55,370 nucleotides of DNA, from NCBI GenBank assembly GCA_902578255.1, contig CACHCH010000008.1:1-55370 (forward strand), written 5' to 3'. The translations under genes were made by a program, and so were the position numbers. The notes beneath the pieces were generated by a model. The model did no database searches, was not told the DNA's origin, and saw nothing but the letters and a program-made list of their open reading frames with translations. Below are positions 18,023-25,838 of the stretch, in pieces (within the stretch, counting starts at the first letter, position 1; every line of letters begins with the position of its first letter). Source of the DNA: an uncultured Pelagibacteraceae bacterium. Lineage in GTDB: Bacteria; Pseudomonadota; Alphaproteobacteria; Pelagibacterales; Pelagibacteraceae.

Positions 18023-19843
18023 TTATTCAACCGTAACAGACTTGGCCAAGTTACGAGGTTTATCGATATCATATCCTTTTTTAAGTGCAGAATAATATGC
18101 CAATTTTTGAAGTGGGATCGTTAAAAGAAAAGGAAGTAAGTCATCATTTGTATTTTCAACTTCAATAGTTTCCCAAATATTTTCAGAAAAAATTTCGTCT
18201 TTACTTTTGTTGGTTATCAACAAAACCTTTGCCCCTCTAGCTATTACTTCCTGCATATTCGAAATAGTTTTTTTATAATAACTATCTCTTGGAGCTAACA
18301 CCACAACTGGCATTCCGTCTTCAATCAATGCCAATGGGCCATGCTTCATCTCACCTGCTGGATAACCTTCTGCATGAACATAAGATAATTCTTTTAATTT
18401 TAAAGCACCTTCAAGTGCAATTGGATATGAAAAACCCCTACCCAAAAACATTGAGCCTTTTGCTTCATTAAAAGTGGAAGATATAGCTTGTATATCATTA
18501 TCTATTAATAAAGATTTTTCAATTAGACTGGGTAAATTTTGAAGTTCTTTAATCTTTTCTTTATAAATTTCTTGATTAATTTCATTTCTCAAAGATCCTA
18601 GTTTTAAAGCTATAATATACAAAATTAGTATTTGGCCTAAAAAAGCTTTTGTAGATGCTACGCCAATTTCTGGACCACAATGAATTGGTAATACAAAATT
18701 TGCTTCTCTTGCAATTGAACTTTCAATTACATTAACTACAGCACAAGTTTTCATATTGTTTTTTTTACATAGATCTAATGCTGCGTAAGTATCTGCTGTT
18801 TCTCCAGACTGTGAGACGAATATATATAGAGTGTCTTTTTTAAATCTATTTTTTCGATATCTAAACTCTGATGCAATATCTATTGATACATCAAGTTGAG
18901 TTAATTCTTCAAACCAATATTTGGCCATTAAACAGGAGTGATAAGCTGTACCACAACCTATTAATTTAATTGAATTTATTTCATTAATTTTCCATGGAAA
19001 ATTATAAACATTAATATCTGAATTTGTTTTATCTACATATTCTTTTATTGCAGTCTTAATGGTATATGGCTGTTCTTCAATTTCTTTAGCCATAAAATGT
19101 TTAAAATCGCCTTTTTCATAACTAGCCTCATCTGATGAAAGCTCTAGAATTTTTTTATTTGTCTTTTTACCATCTTCATTAAAAAAAAGAACTTGGTCTT
19201 TTTTAATTATACAAAATTCACCATCGTCAAGGTATGTAATTTTATTTGTCATTGACTTTAATGCGTAAGAATCTGAACCTAAATAATTTTCACTAGGTCC
19301 ATAACCAACTGCCAAAGGTGAGCCCCTTCTTGCTCCAACTATTAAGTCAGGAATATCTTTAAAAATAATTCCTAAAGCAAAGCTGCCATGAAGTTGTTTT
19401 AATGTTTTTGTAATAGCTTCTTCTAACTCATTGGTTTTTAAATTTTCAGTAATTAAATGAACTATTACCTCTGTGTCTGTTTGAGATTTAAATAAATGAC
19501 CTTTGTTTATTAGATATTTTTTTAATATTGTTGAATTTTCAATAATACCATTGTGAACAACAGAAACATTTTCTGATGAGTGTGGATGAGCATTAATACT
19601 ATTTGGTACCCCGTGTGTAGCCCATCTAACATGACCAATACCAATATTGCCTTTTAAATTTTTTAAATCAAAATTTTGCTCTAGAGTGTCTACTCTACCC
19701 TCAGATTTTACCTCTTTTATCTCACCTTCAAAAAGAGTTGCTACCCCTGCAGAGTCATAACCTCTATATTCAAGCTTTTTTAGTGAGCTAATAATACTTG
19801 CAGAGACTGACTTGTTGCTTGAAATTCCAATGATACCACACAT
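18023..19843 (-). CDS. glmS: glutamine-fructose-6-phosphate aminotransferase (isomerizing)
   Basis: GlmS makes glucosamine 6-phosphate from fructose 6-phosphate and glutamine, the entry to amino sugars for peptidoglycan and LPS. The 606-residue protein starts MCGIIGIS with the N-terminal nucleophile Cys, and has the glutaminase EYRGYDSAG and GHVRWATHG motifs. Two SIS domains follow (LIGCGTAYHSC near residue 293, VSQSGETADT near 338, and EGYPAGEMKHGPLAL near 480). It ends with KSVTVE. The gene lies three bases after the GlmU-like acetyltransferase gene. No glmS ribozyme leader is seen. Confidence 0.97.
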   Translation of the reverse strand: MCGIIGISSNKSVSASIISSLKKLEYRGYDSAGVATLFEGEIKEVKSEGRVDTLEQNFDLKNLKGNIGIGHVRWATHGVPNSINAHPHSSENVSVVHNGIIENSTILKKYLINKGHLFKSQTDTEVIVHLITENLKTNELEEAITKTLKQLHGSFALGIIFKDIPDLIVGARRGSPLAVGYGPSENYLGSDSYALKSMTNKITYLDDGEFCIIKKDQVLFFNEDGKKTNKKILELSSDEASYEKGDFKHFMAKEIEEQPYTIKTAIKEYVDKTNSDINVYNFPWKINEINSIKLIGCGTAYHSCLMAKYWFEELTQLDVSIDIASEFRYRKNRFKKDTLYIFVSQSGETADTYAALDLCKKNNMKTCAVVNVIESSIAREANFVLPIHCGPEIGVASTKAFLGQILILYIIALKLGSLRNEINQEIYKEKIKELQNLPSLIEKSLLIDNDIQAISSTFNEAKGSMFLGRGFSYPIALEGALKLKELSYVHAEGYPAGEMKHGPLALIEDGMPVVVLAPRDSYYKKTISNMQEVIARGAKVLLITNKSKDEIFSENIWETIEVENTNDDLLPFLLTIPLQKLAYYSALKKGYDIDKPRNLAKSVTVE

Positions 19844-19846
19844 AAT

Positions 19847-20467
19847 TTATTTTTTTCTCTTATAGTTTTTGATTTCTGTTTGTAAAGATCTAGTTAGTGC
19901 TAGAGATTTTTTAGATACATTTTTTGTTATAACTGAACCTGCTCCAACAATACTTTCATTCTCTATTGTAACTGGAGCAACTAATGATGAATTAGATCCT
20001 ATAAATACTTTATCTTTAATTTTTGTTTTACTTTTTTTGATACCATCGTAATTACAAGTTATCGTACCAGCACCCACATTTACATCTTTACCAATTTCAG
20101 TATCGCCAATATAAGATAGATGATTTACCTTTGATTTTTTACCAACAATACTTTTTTTAACTTCAACAAAATTCCCTATTTTTGATCCCTCTTTTAAGAT
20201 TGTTTTAGGTCTTACTCGTGCATAGGGACCAATCTCAACTTTGTTTTCAATTTTACATGCCTCTAAATGGGAAAAAGATTTAATTATAACATTGTTACCA
20301 ATTTTTACCTCTGGGCCAAAAACAACATAAGGTTCAATGGAAACATTTTTTCCAATTTTTGTGTCTTTAGAAAAGAAAATCGTCTCAGGTCCTAACATTT
20401 TAACACCTGCTTTTAAAAATTTATTTCTTAACTTAATTTGAATTTTTTGTGAATTTAATTGTTTCAT
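19847..20467 (-). CDS. stand-alone GlmU acetyltransferase domain (glucosamine-1-phosphate N-acetyltransferase)
   Basis: This 206-residue left-handed beta-helix protein matches only the C-terminal half of GlmU. It has the linker helix (IKLRNKFLKAGVKML), hexapeptide repeats from about residue 33, GPYARVRP at 80-87, GNFVEVKK at 98-105, the catalytic His in NHLSYIGD (H116) and VNVGAGTITCNYDG at 129-142. The N-terminal uridyltransferase domain of normal GlmU (about 450 residues) is absent, and no piece of it lies upstream, where gph diverges. It is adjacent to glmS, the preceding enzyme of the UDP-GlcNAc pathway. The acetylation role is strongly supported; the uridylyl step must be done by a gene elsewhere. 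Confidence 0.85.
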   Translation of the reverse strand: MKQLNSQKIQIKLRNKFLKAGVKMLGPETIFFSKDTKIGKNVSIEPYVVFGPEVKIGNNVIIKSFSHLEACKIENKVEIGPYARVRPKTILKEGSKIGNFVEVKKSIVGKKSKVNHLSYIGDTEIGKDVNVGAGTITCNYDGIKKSKTKIKDKVFIGSNSSLVAPVTIENESIVGAGSVITKNVSKKSLALTRSLQTEIKNYKRKK

Positions 20468-20536
20468 TTAATTTTTGTTTACATTAAGTATATAACTTAA
20501 TTAATTCACAAATTATTTCTTTAAAATACTTTTATA

Positions 20537-21220
20537 ATGAAACAAAAATTCACCATTTTATTTGATCTAGACGGTACTCTTGTTGATACTGCACCAGATC
20601 TAATGCATGCTCATAATCATGTGATGAAAAAATTTGGTTATCCAACTAAATCTACGGAACAAATAAGAAATTTAGTGGGTCAAGGAGCAGGTGCAATGCT
20701 AGGTAGATCTATTTGGGGACAAGCGAAAAAAGAATTTAGCAAAGTAAATGATGAAAAGGTAAAAAAAGAAATGGTAAGTGAATTTGTTGATTTCTATGGA
20801 AAAAATATAATTAATGAAAGTACGTTAATTAATGGAGTAAAAGAATTTTTGAAATGGTGCAGAGAACAAAATATATCAATGGCAGTATGTACAAATAAAC
20901 AAGAGTATTTATCAAATGATTTATTAAAAAAAATTGGAATTTATGACTATTTTGAGTATGTAGCTGGATCGGACACTTTTAATTATTGTAAACCAGATCC
21001 TAGACACTTAACATCAGTTGTAGAAATTTTAGACGGAGATTTAAAAAAAACAATCATGATTGGTGACAGTGAAACTGATGCCAATGCCGCAAAAGCTGCA
21101 GAAATTCCGATGATTTTATTGGAAGATGGATATACTGAAAAAAATATTCATGAAATTTATCATAATCACTTAATAAAAGACTTTATTGGTATTGAAAAAA
21201 CAATATCAAAATATCTTTAA
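20537..21220 (+). CDS. gph: HAD-family phosphatase, phosphoglycolate phosphatase-like
   Basis: This 227-residue HAD hydrolase has motif I FDLDGTLVDTAPD (nucleophile D10, acid/base D12), motif II VCTNK near residue 115, motif III lysine in KPDP near residue 155 and motif IV MIGDSETDANAA near 175. The helical cap sits between motifs I and II. TLVDTAPDL and overall length fit Gph, which hydrolyses 2-phosphoglycolate formed in DNA repair or oxygenation side reactions. Substrate in this superfamily cannot be proven from sequence. It is followed after 53 bases by prpD. Confidence 0.82.
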   Translation: MKQKFTILFDLDGTLVDTAPDLMHAHNHVMKKFGYPTKSTEQIRNLVGQGAGAMLGRSIWGQAKKEFSKVNDEKVKKEMVSEFVDFYGKNIINESTLINGVKEFLKWCREQNISMAVCTNKQEYLSNDLLKKIGIYDYFEYVAGSDTFNYCKPDPRHLTSVVEILDGDLKKTIMIGDSETDANAAKAAEIPMILLEDGYTEKNIHEIYHNHLIKDFIGIEKTISKYL

Positions 21221-21261
21221 TATTGATTAATTTAATTTAACTATTAAAAACAAAACATCTT

Positions 21262-21268
21262 AAAGGAG
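21262..21268 (+). promoter_or_regulatory. strong ribosome binding site deciding a TTG start for prpD
   Basis: AAAGGAG lies five bases before TTG 21274. No ATG in this frame lies near, so this Shine-Dalgarno supports TTG initiation, which usually lowers translation yield. The rest of the 53-base spacer after gph is AT-rich without an obvious terminator. Confidence 0.7.
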
Positions 21269-21273
21269 ATATT

Positions 21274-22776
21274 TTGTTATTACATACTGTTAAAGTTTAT
21301 CCATCAAAAATTCACTTGCCAAAAAAGAAACAGCTTGCCTGGAAGATCGCAGAAATAGCTAGTGATAATGCTAAATTAAATAAGGATGCAATCGAAATGG
21401 TGATAAATAGAATTATTGATAACGCGTCAGTTGCAGTTGCTTCTTTAAATAGGAGACCTGTAATATCATCAAGAGAGATGGCATTAAAACATTCCAGGAA
21501 AAATGGAGCAACTTTGTTTGGTGTAAACTCAAAATTAAAATTTGATTGTGAATGGGCAGCTTGGTCAAATGGTACAGCCGTTAGAGAGCTCGATTTTCAT
21601 GATACTTTTTTAGCAGCTGATTACAGCCACCCTGGTGATAATATTCCACCACTGCTAGCTGTTGCACAACAAAATAAAAAAAGTGGATTAGAACTTTTAA
21701 AAGGAATTATTACTGCTTATGAAGTTCAAGTAAATTTAGTCAAAGGTATTTGTTTGCATAAACATAAAGTTGATCATATTGCTCATCTTGGTCCAAGTGT
21801 GGCAGCAGGATTAGGTTCAATGTTAAAACTTAATACAGAAACTATTTACCAAGCAGTTCAACAAGCTCTTCATACAACTATATCTACTAGACAATCTAGA
21901 AAAGGCGAAATCTCAAGCTGGAAAGCATATGCCCCCGCACATGCTGGTAAGCTTGCAATTGAGGCTGTAGATAGGGTTATGAGAGGAGAAGGAGCTCCAA
22001 GTCCTATATACGAAGGTGAAGATAGTGTTATTGCAAGAATATTAGATGGAAAAAAAGCAAATTATAAAGTTCCATTACCAAAAATAAATGAAAGTAAAAA
22101 AGCTATATTAGAAACTTATACTAAAGAATATTCAGCTGAGTATCAATCTCAGGCACTAATTGATCTAGCAAAAAAATTGAAGACTAAAATACCAAATTTA
22201 AATTTGATTAAAAAAATTGATATCTATACAAGTCATCATACACATTATGTAATTGGAACTGGTGCAAATGATCCACAAAAAATGGATCCAAATGCTAGTC
22301 GAGAAACTCTCGATCACTCAATTATGTATATATTTGCTGTTGCACTAGAAGATGGAGATTGGCACCATGTTAAATCTTATACTAAAGCAAGAGCAAATAA
22401 GAAAAGTACAATAAAAATTTGGAGATCTATTAAAACTTATGAAGATAAAAAATGGACTAAGAAATATCACGATCCTAATCCAAAATATAAGTCTTTTGGT
22501 GCAAAAGTAGTAGTTACTTTAAATAATGGGAAGAAAATTACTGAAGCACTTGATAAAGCTGATGCTCACCCATATGGTGCAAGACCTTTTAAAAGAAAAA
22601 ATTATATTAATAAATTTCTAACACTTACGGAAGGTATTCTAGACAAAAGAGAGAGCGACCGTTTTTTAAAAAATGTACAAAATTTAAAGAATTTAAAATC
22701 TGGTCAATTAGATAAATTAAATTTAATAGTAAAAAAAAGTAAATTAAAACGAAATCTGAAAAAAGGAATTTTTTAA
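21274..22776 (+). CDS. prpD: 2-methylcitrate dehydratase (MmgE/PrpD family)
   Basis: PrpD dehydrates 2-methylcitrate to 2-methylaconitate in propionate catabolism. The 500-residue protein has the helical PrpD domain with [14 protein letters not shown] near residue 95, [32 protein letters not shown] near residue 165, and [15 protein letters not shown] near residue 215, followed by the smaller C-terminal domain (THYVIGTG near 325, [10 protein letters not shown] near 430). The start is TTG behind a good Shine-Dalgarno. prpB begins at its last base, so the three genes form one operon. The order prpD-prpB-prpC differs from the enterobacterial prpBCDE. Confidence 0.93.
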   Translation: MLLHTVKVYPSKIHLPKKKQLAWKIAEIASDNAKLNKDAIEMVINRIIDNASVAVASLNRRPVISSREMALKHSRKNGATLFGVNSKLKFDCEWAAWSNGTAVRELDFHDTFLAADYSHPGDNIPPLLAVAQQNKKSGLELLKGIITAYEVQVNLVKGICLHKHKVDHIAHLGPSVAAGLGSMLKLNTETIYQAVQQALHTTISTRQSRKGEISSWKAYAPAHAGKLAIEAVDRVMRGEGAPSPIYEGEDSVIARILDGKKANYKVPLPKINESKKAILETYTKEYSAEYQSQALIDLAKKLKTKIPNLNLIKKIDIYTSHHTHYVIGTGANDPQKMDPNASRETLDHSIMYIFAVALEDGDWHHVKSYTKARANKKSTIKIWRSIKTYEDKKWTKKYHDPNPKYKSFGAKVVVTLNNGKKITEALDKADAHPYGARPFKRKNYINKFLTLTEGILDKRESDRFLKNVQNLKNLKSGQLDKLNLIVKKSKLKRNLKKGIF

Positions 22777-23672
22777 TGCACTTTGTTGAAAAAGAACCAG
22801 GCCAAAAAAGAATAGATTTTGATCAAAAGCTTAAATCTAACAAAATTTTGAGAATACCTGGTGCATATAACCCCTTAACAGCAAAGTTAATCGAAGAAAT
22901 AGGATATGATGCAGTTTACGTTTCAGGAGGAGTAATGGCAAATGATTTAGGCTTTCCTGATATAGGACTTACTACTTTACAAGATGTAAGTACTAGATCT
23001 TATTTAATATCAAGAGTTACAAATCTTCCAACTATTGTTGACATTGATACAGGATTTAAATCTTGTAAAGAAACTATTGAAACATTTGAAGAGTTTGGAA
23101 TTACAGGAGTTCATTTAGAAGATCAAATTGAGAGAAAAAGATGCGGGCACTTAGATAACAAAGAATTAATTTCGACTGAAGCAATGGTTAAAAAGATAAA
23201 AGAATGTGTTGCTTCTAAAAAAGATCCAAATTTTAAAATTATTGCTAGGTCAGATGCAAAAGGAGTTGAAGGTATTGATAAAATGATTGAGAGGTGTAAA
23301 GCATATATTGATGCAGGTGCAGAAATCATATTTCCTGAAGCGCTTCAAGATCAAAAAGATTTTGAAAAAGTAAGAAAGGAACTTAAATGTTATTTACTCG
23401 CAAATATGACTGAATTTGGAAAATCCAAATTATTTAATTATAAAGAATTAGAAAATATGGGATTTAACATAGTTATTTACCCAGTTACTACCCAAAGATT
23501 AGCAATGAAAAATGTTGAAGATGGTTTAAGAGACATTTATGCAAATGGACATCAGAATAACATTATAGATAAGATGCAATCTAGAAAAAGGCTATATGAA
23601 TTGGTTGAATATGAAAAATATAACTCTTTAGATGAAAAAATTTATAACTTTAGTACGGAAGGACACGAATAA
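22776..23672 (+). CDS. prpB: 2-methylisocitrate lyase
   Basis: PrpB splits 2-methylisocitrate into pyruvate and succinate. This 298-residue isocitrate-lyase superfamily member has the catalytic loop KRCGHLD near residue 122 (K(K/R)CGH motif), VYVSGGVMANDLGFPDIG near residue 47, the metal-binding DIDTGF near residue 88 and IARSDAKG near 154. KRCGH plus a FPDIG segment fit methylisocitrate lyase rather than phosphonopyruvate hydrolase. It overlaps prpD and prpC by one base each (TAATG). Confidence 0.93.
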   Translation: MHFVEKEPGQKRIDFDQKLKSNKILRIPGAYNPLTAKLIEEIGYDAVYVSGGVMANDLGFPDIGLTTLQDVSTRSYLISRVTNLPTIVDIDTGFKSCKETIETFEEFGITGVHLEDQIERKRCGHLDNKELISTEAMVKKIKECVASKKDPNFKIIARSDAKGVEGIDKMIERCKAYIDAGAEIIFPEALQDQKDFEKVRKELKCYLLANMTEFGKSKLFNYKELENMGFNIVIYPVTTQRLAMKNVEDGLRDIYANGHQNNIIDKMQSRKRLYELVEYEKYNSLDEKIYNFSTEGHE

Positions 23673-24796
23673 TGAGTGATGAAATCAAAAAAGGTTTATT
23701 AGGAATTGTTGTGGATGAGACTGAAGTATCAAAAGTAATGCCTGAAATTAATTCTCTTACTTATAGAGGGTATGCTGCTCAGGATTTATGTGAATATTGT
23801 AGATTTGAAGAAGTAGCCTACTTAATTTTAAATAAAGATTTACCAAACACAATACAACTTAGAAAATTCGAAAAAGAAGAAAAAAATCACAGAGAATTGT
23901 CAAAAAATTTATATGAGATTGTAAAGCATATGCCAAAAAAATCTCATCCAATGGACGTTGCAAGAACTGCAGTAAGTGTAATGGGTCTAGAAGATAAAGA
24001 AACTCAAGATTCTTCTCATGAAGCAAATATGAGGAAAGCTTTAAGAATTTTTGCAAAAACCCCAACTGCTTTAGCTGCATTTTATAGAATTAGAAAAGGT
24101 AAGAAAATAATAAAACCAAAGAAGGATTTAACTTTTGCTGAAAATTTCTTTTATATGTGCTTTGGTAAAGTACCTCAAAAAGAAATTGTGAAAGCTTTTG
24201 ACGTTTCTTTAATACTTTACGCTGAACATAGTTTTAATGTTTCAACTTTTACCGCAAGAACTATTACAAGTAGTTTATCTGATATTCATGGGGCAATTAC
24301 TGGAGCAATTGCTAGTTTGAAAGGACCATTACATGGTGGTGCTAATGAAGAAGTTATGCATATGATGAACAAAATTAAAAAGCCTGAAAACGCACTTAAA
24401 TGGATCAATAACGCTCTAAAAAATAAAGAAGTTGTTATGGGTTTTGGACACAGAGTTTATAAGTCTGGAGATTCAAGGGTTCCAACTATGAGACAATATT
24501 TTGGAAAAGTCGCAAAACTTAAAAAAGACAAAAAATTTGAAAAAATTTATGACATTGTTGAAAGAGTTATGATTAAAGAGAAAAATATTTATCCCAATGT
24601 TGATTATCCTACAGGGCCTACTTATCATTTAATGGGATTTGATACTGATTTTTTTACGCCAATATTTGTTATATCAAGAATAACAGGTTGGTCAGCTCAC
24701 ATTATGGAGCAACACGCGGCAAATAAGCTTATTAGACCTTTGGCTAGCTACAAAGGTAGCAAACATAGAAAAGTCCTACAGTTAAACCAAAGATAA
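23672..24796 (+). CDS. prpC: 2-methylcitrate synthase
   Basis: PrpC condenses propionyl-CoA with oxaloacetate. The 374-residue citrate-synthase fold has the catalytic His in YAEHSFNVSTFTARTITSS near residue 190, GPLHGGANEEVM near residue 217, the second His in GFGHRVYKSGDSRVP near residue 256, and the catalytic Asp region GFDTDFFTP near residue 325. The short length (citrate synthase is about 430) and operon with prpD and prpB identify the methylcitrate enzyme. No prpE, prpF or prpR is present. It converges on nrdB with a 10-base spacer. Confidence 0.93.
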   Translation: MSDEIKKGLLGIVVDETEVSKVMPEINSLTYRGYAAQDLCEYCRFEEVAYLILNKDLPNTIQLRKFEKEEKNHRELSKNLYEIVKHMPKKSHPMDVARTAVSVMGLEDKETQDSSHEANMRKALRIFAKTPTALAAFYRIRKGKKIIKPKKDLTFAENFFYMCFGKVPQKEIVKAFDVSLILYAEHSFNVSTFTARTITSSLSDIHGAITGAIASLKGPLHGGANEEVMHMMNKIKKPENALKWINNALKNKEVVMGFGHRVYKSGDSRVPTMRQYFGKVAKLKKDKKFEKIYDIVERVMIKEKNIYPNVDYPTGPTYHLMGFDTDFFTPIFVISRITGWSAHIMEQHAANKLIRPLASYKGSKHRKVLQLNQR

Positions 24797-24806
24797 TTTT
24801 TAAATA

Positions 24807-25838
24807 TTAACTAAATGCTTCAACCCATGTTCCCTGGGTAGATGCTTTAGAATATTCTGTTGCTCTACCTTCAAAAAAGTTCATGTGCTCAACAGCATTA
24901 AGCATAGTATCTAACCAACCTAGAGGGTTCTTATCAACGTCATAGATTGCTTCTAAACCAAGTTGGACTAATCTTCTATTGGCTATAAATCGAATATAAT
25001 CCTTAACATCTTTTGCAGTTAAACCTTCCATTGGACCCATTTCGAAAGCTAAATCAATAAAAGCATCTTCATGCTCTATGATTGTTCTACAAGCTTCATA
25101 AAGTTCTTTTTTCAGTTTTGGTGTCCATATCTCAGGATTTTCATTTATGAATTCTTTAAAAACTCTGATCATAGAATTACAGTGAAGAGTTTCATCTCTA
25201 ACAGACCAAGTAACAATTTGGCCCATACCCTTCATCTTGTTATGTCTTGGAAAGTTCAATAAAATTGCAAAACTTGCAAATAGCTGAAGTCCTTCAGTAA
25301 ATGCACTAAAGACAGCAACCGTTTTAGCAATATCTTCTTTTGAATTCACATTAAAGTTTTGCATGTAATCGTATTTATCTTTCATTTCTTTATACTTCAT
25401 GAAAGCAGAATATTCAGACTCAGGCATTCCAATTGTATCTAAAAGATGTGAGTAAGCAGCAACATGTACTGTTTCCATAGATGCAAAAGCAGTCATCATC
25501 ATTAAAACTTCAGTTGGTTTAAATACTGTTGTGTAATGTCTGAGGTAACAATTGTTTACCTCAACATCAGCTTGAGTAAAAAATCTAAAAATTTGCGTTA
25601 ATAGATTTTTTTCTGACTGTGATAAATTTTTTTGCCAATCTCTTACATCATCTCCTAAAGGAACTTCTTCAGGTAACCAATGGATTCTTTGTTGCGTTAA
25701 CCAAGCATCATAACACCAAGGATATCTAAATGGTTTATAAACTGGGTTCTCTACTAATAATCCCATTTTTTTTGGTTGAACAATTTCTTTTTTTTCAGAT
25801 TGAATAATTTCTGAATTTATTTTTTCAGCTACTGACAT
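24807..25838 (-). CDS. nrdB: class I ribonucleotide reductase beta subunit
   Basis: NrdB holds the metal/tyrosyl radical that starts NDP reduction. With ATG 25838 the protein has 343 residues. The ligand set of a diiron NrdB is present: D91, E122 and H125 (SMETVHVAAYSHLL), a Glu in AFTEGLQLF, and E/H in VRDETLHCNS. Y129, four residues after H125, corresponds to the radical Tyr (Y122 in E. coli). There is no N-terminal ATP-cone. GAGGAG (25852-25847) sits eight bases before ATG 25838, deciding the start over an in-frame GTG at 25847. It overlaps the end of nrdA by 10 bases. Confidence 0.95.
   Translation of the reverse strand: MSVAEKINSEIIQSEKKEIVQPKKMGLLVENPVYKPFRYPWCYDAWLTQQRIHWLPEEVPLGDDVRDWQKNLSQSEKNLLTQIFRFFTQADVEVNNCYLRHYTTVFKPTEVLMMMTAFASMETVHVAAYSHLLDTIGMPESEYSAFMKYKEMKDKYDYMQNFNVNSKEDIAKTVAVFSAFTEGLQLFASFAILLNFPRHNKMKGMGQIVTWSVRDETLHCNSMIRVFKEFINENPEIWTPKLKKELYEACRTIIEHEDAFIDLAFEMGPMEGLTAKDVKDYIRFIANRRLVQLGLEAIYDVDKNPLGWLDTMLNAVEHMNFFEGRATEYSKASTQGTWVEAFS

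Noticed and set aside
18001..20467. glmS ribozyme or other leader element at glmS
   Set aside because: glmS starts three bases after the upstream gene, leaving no room for a leader.
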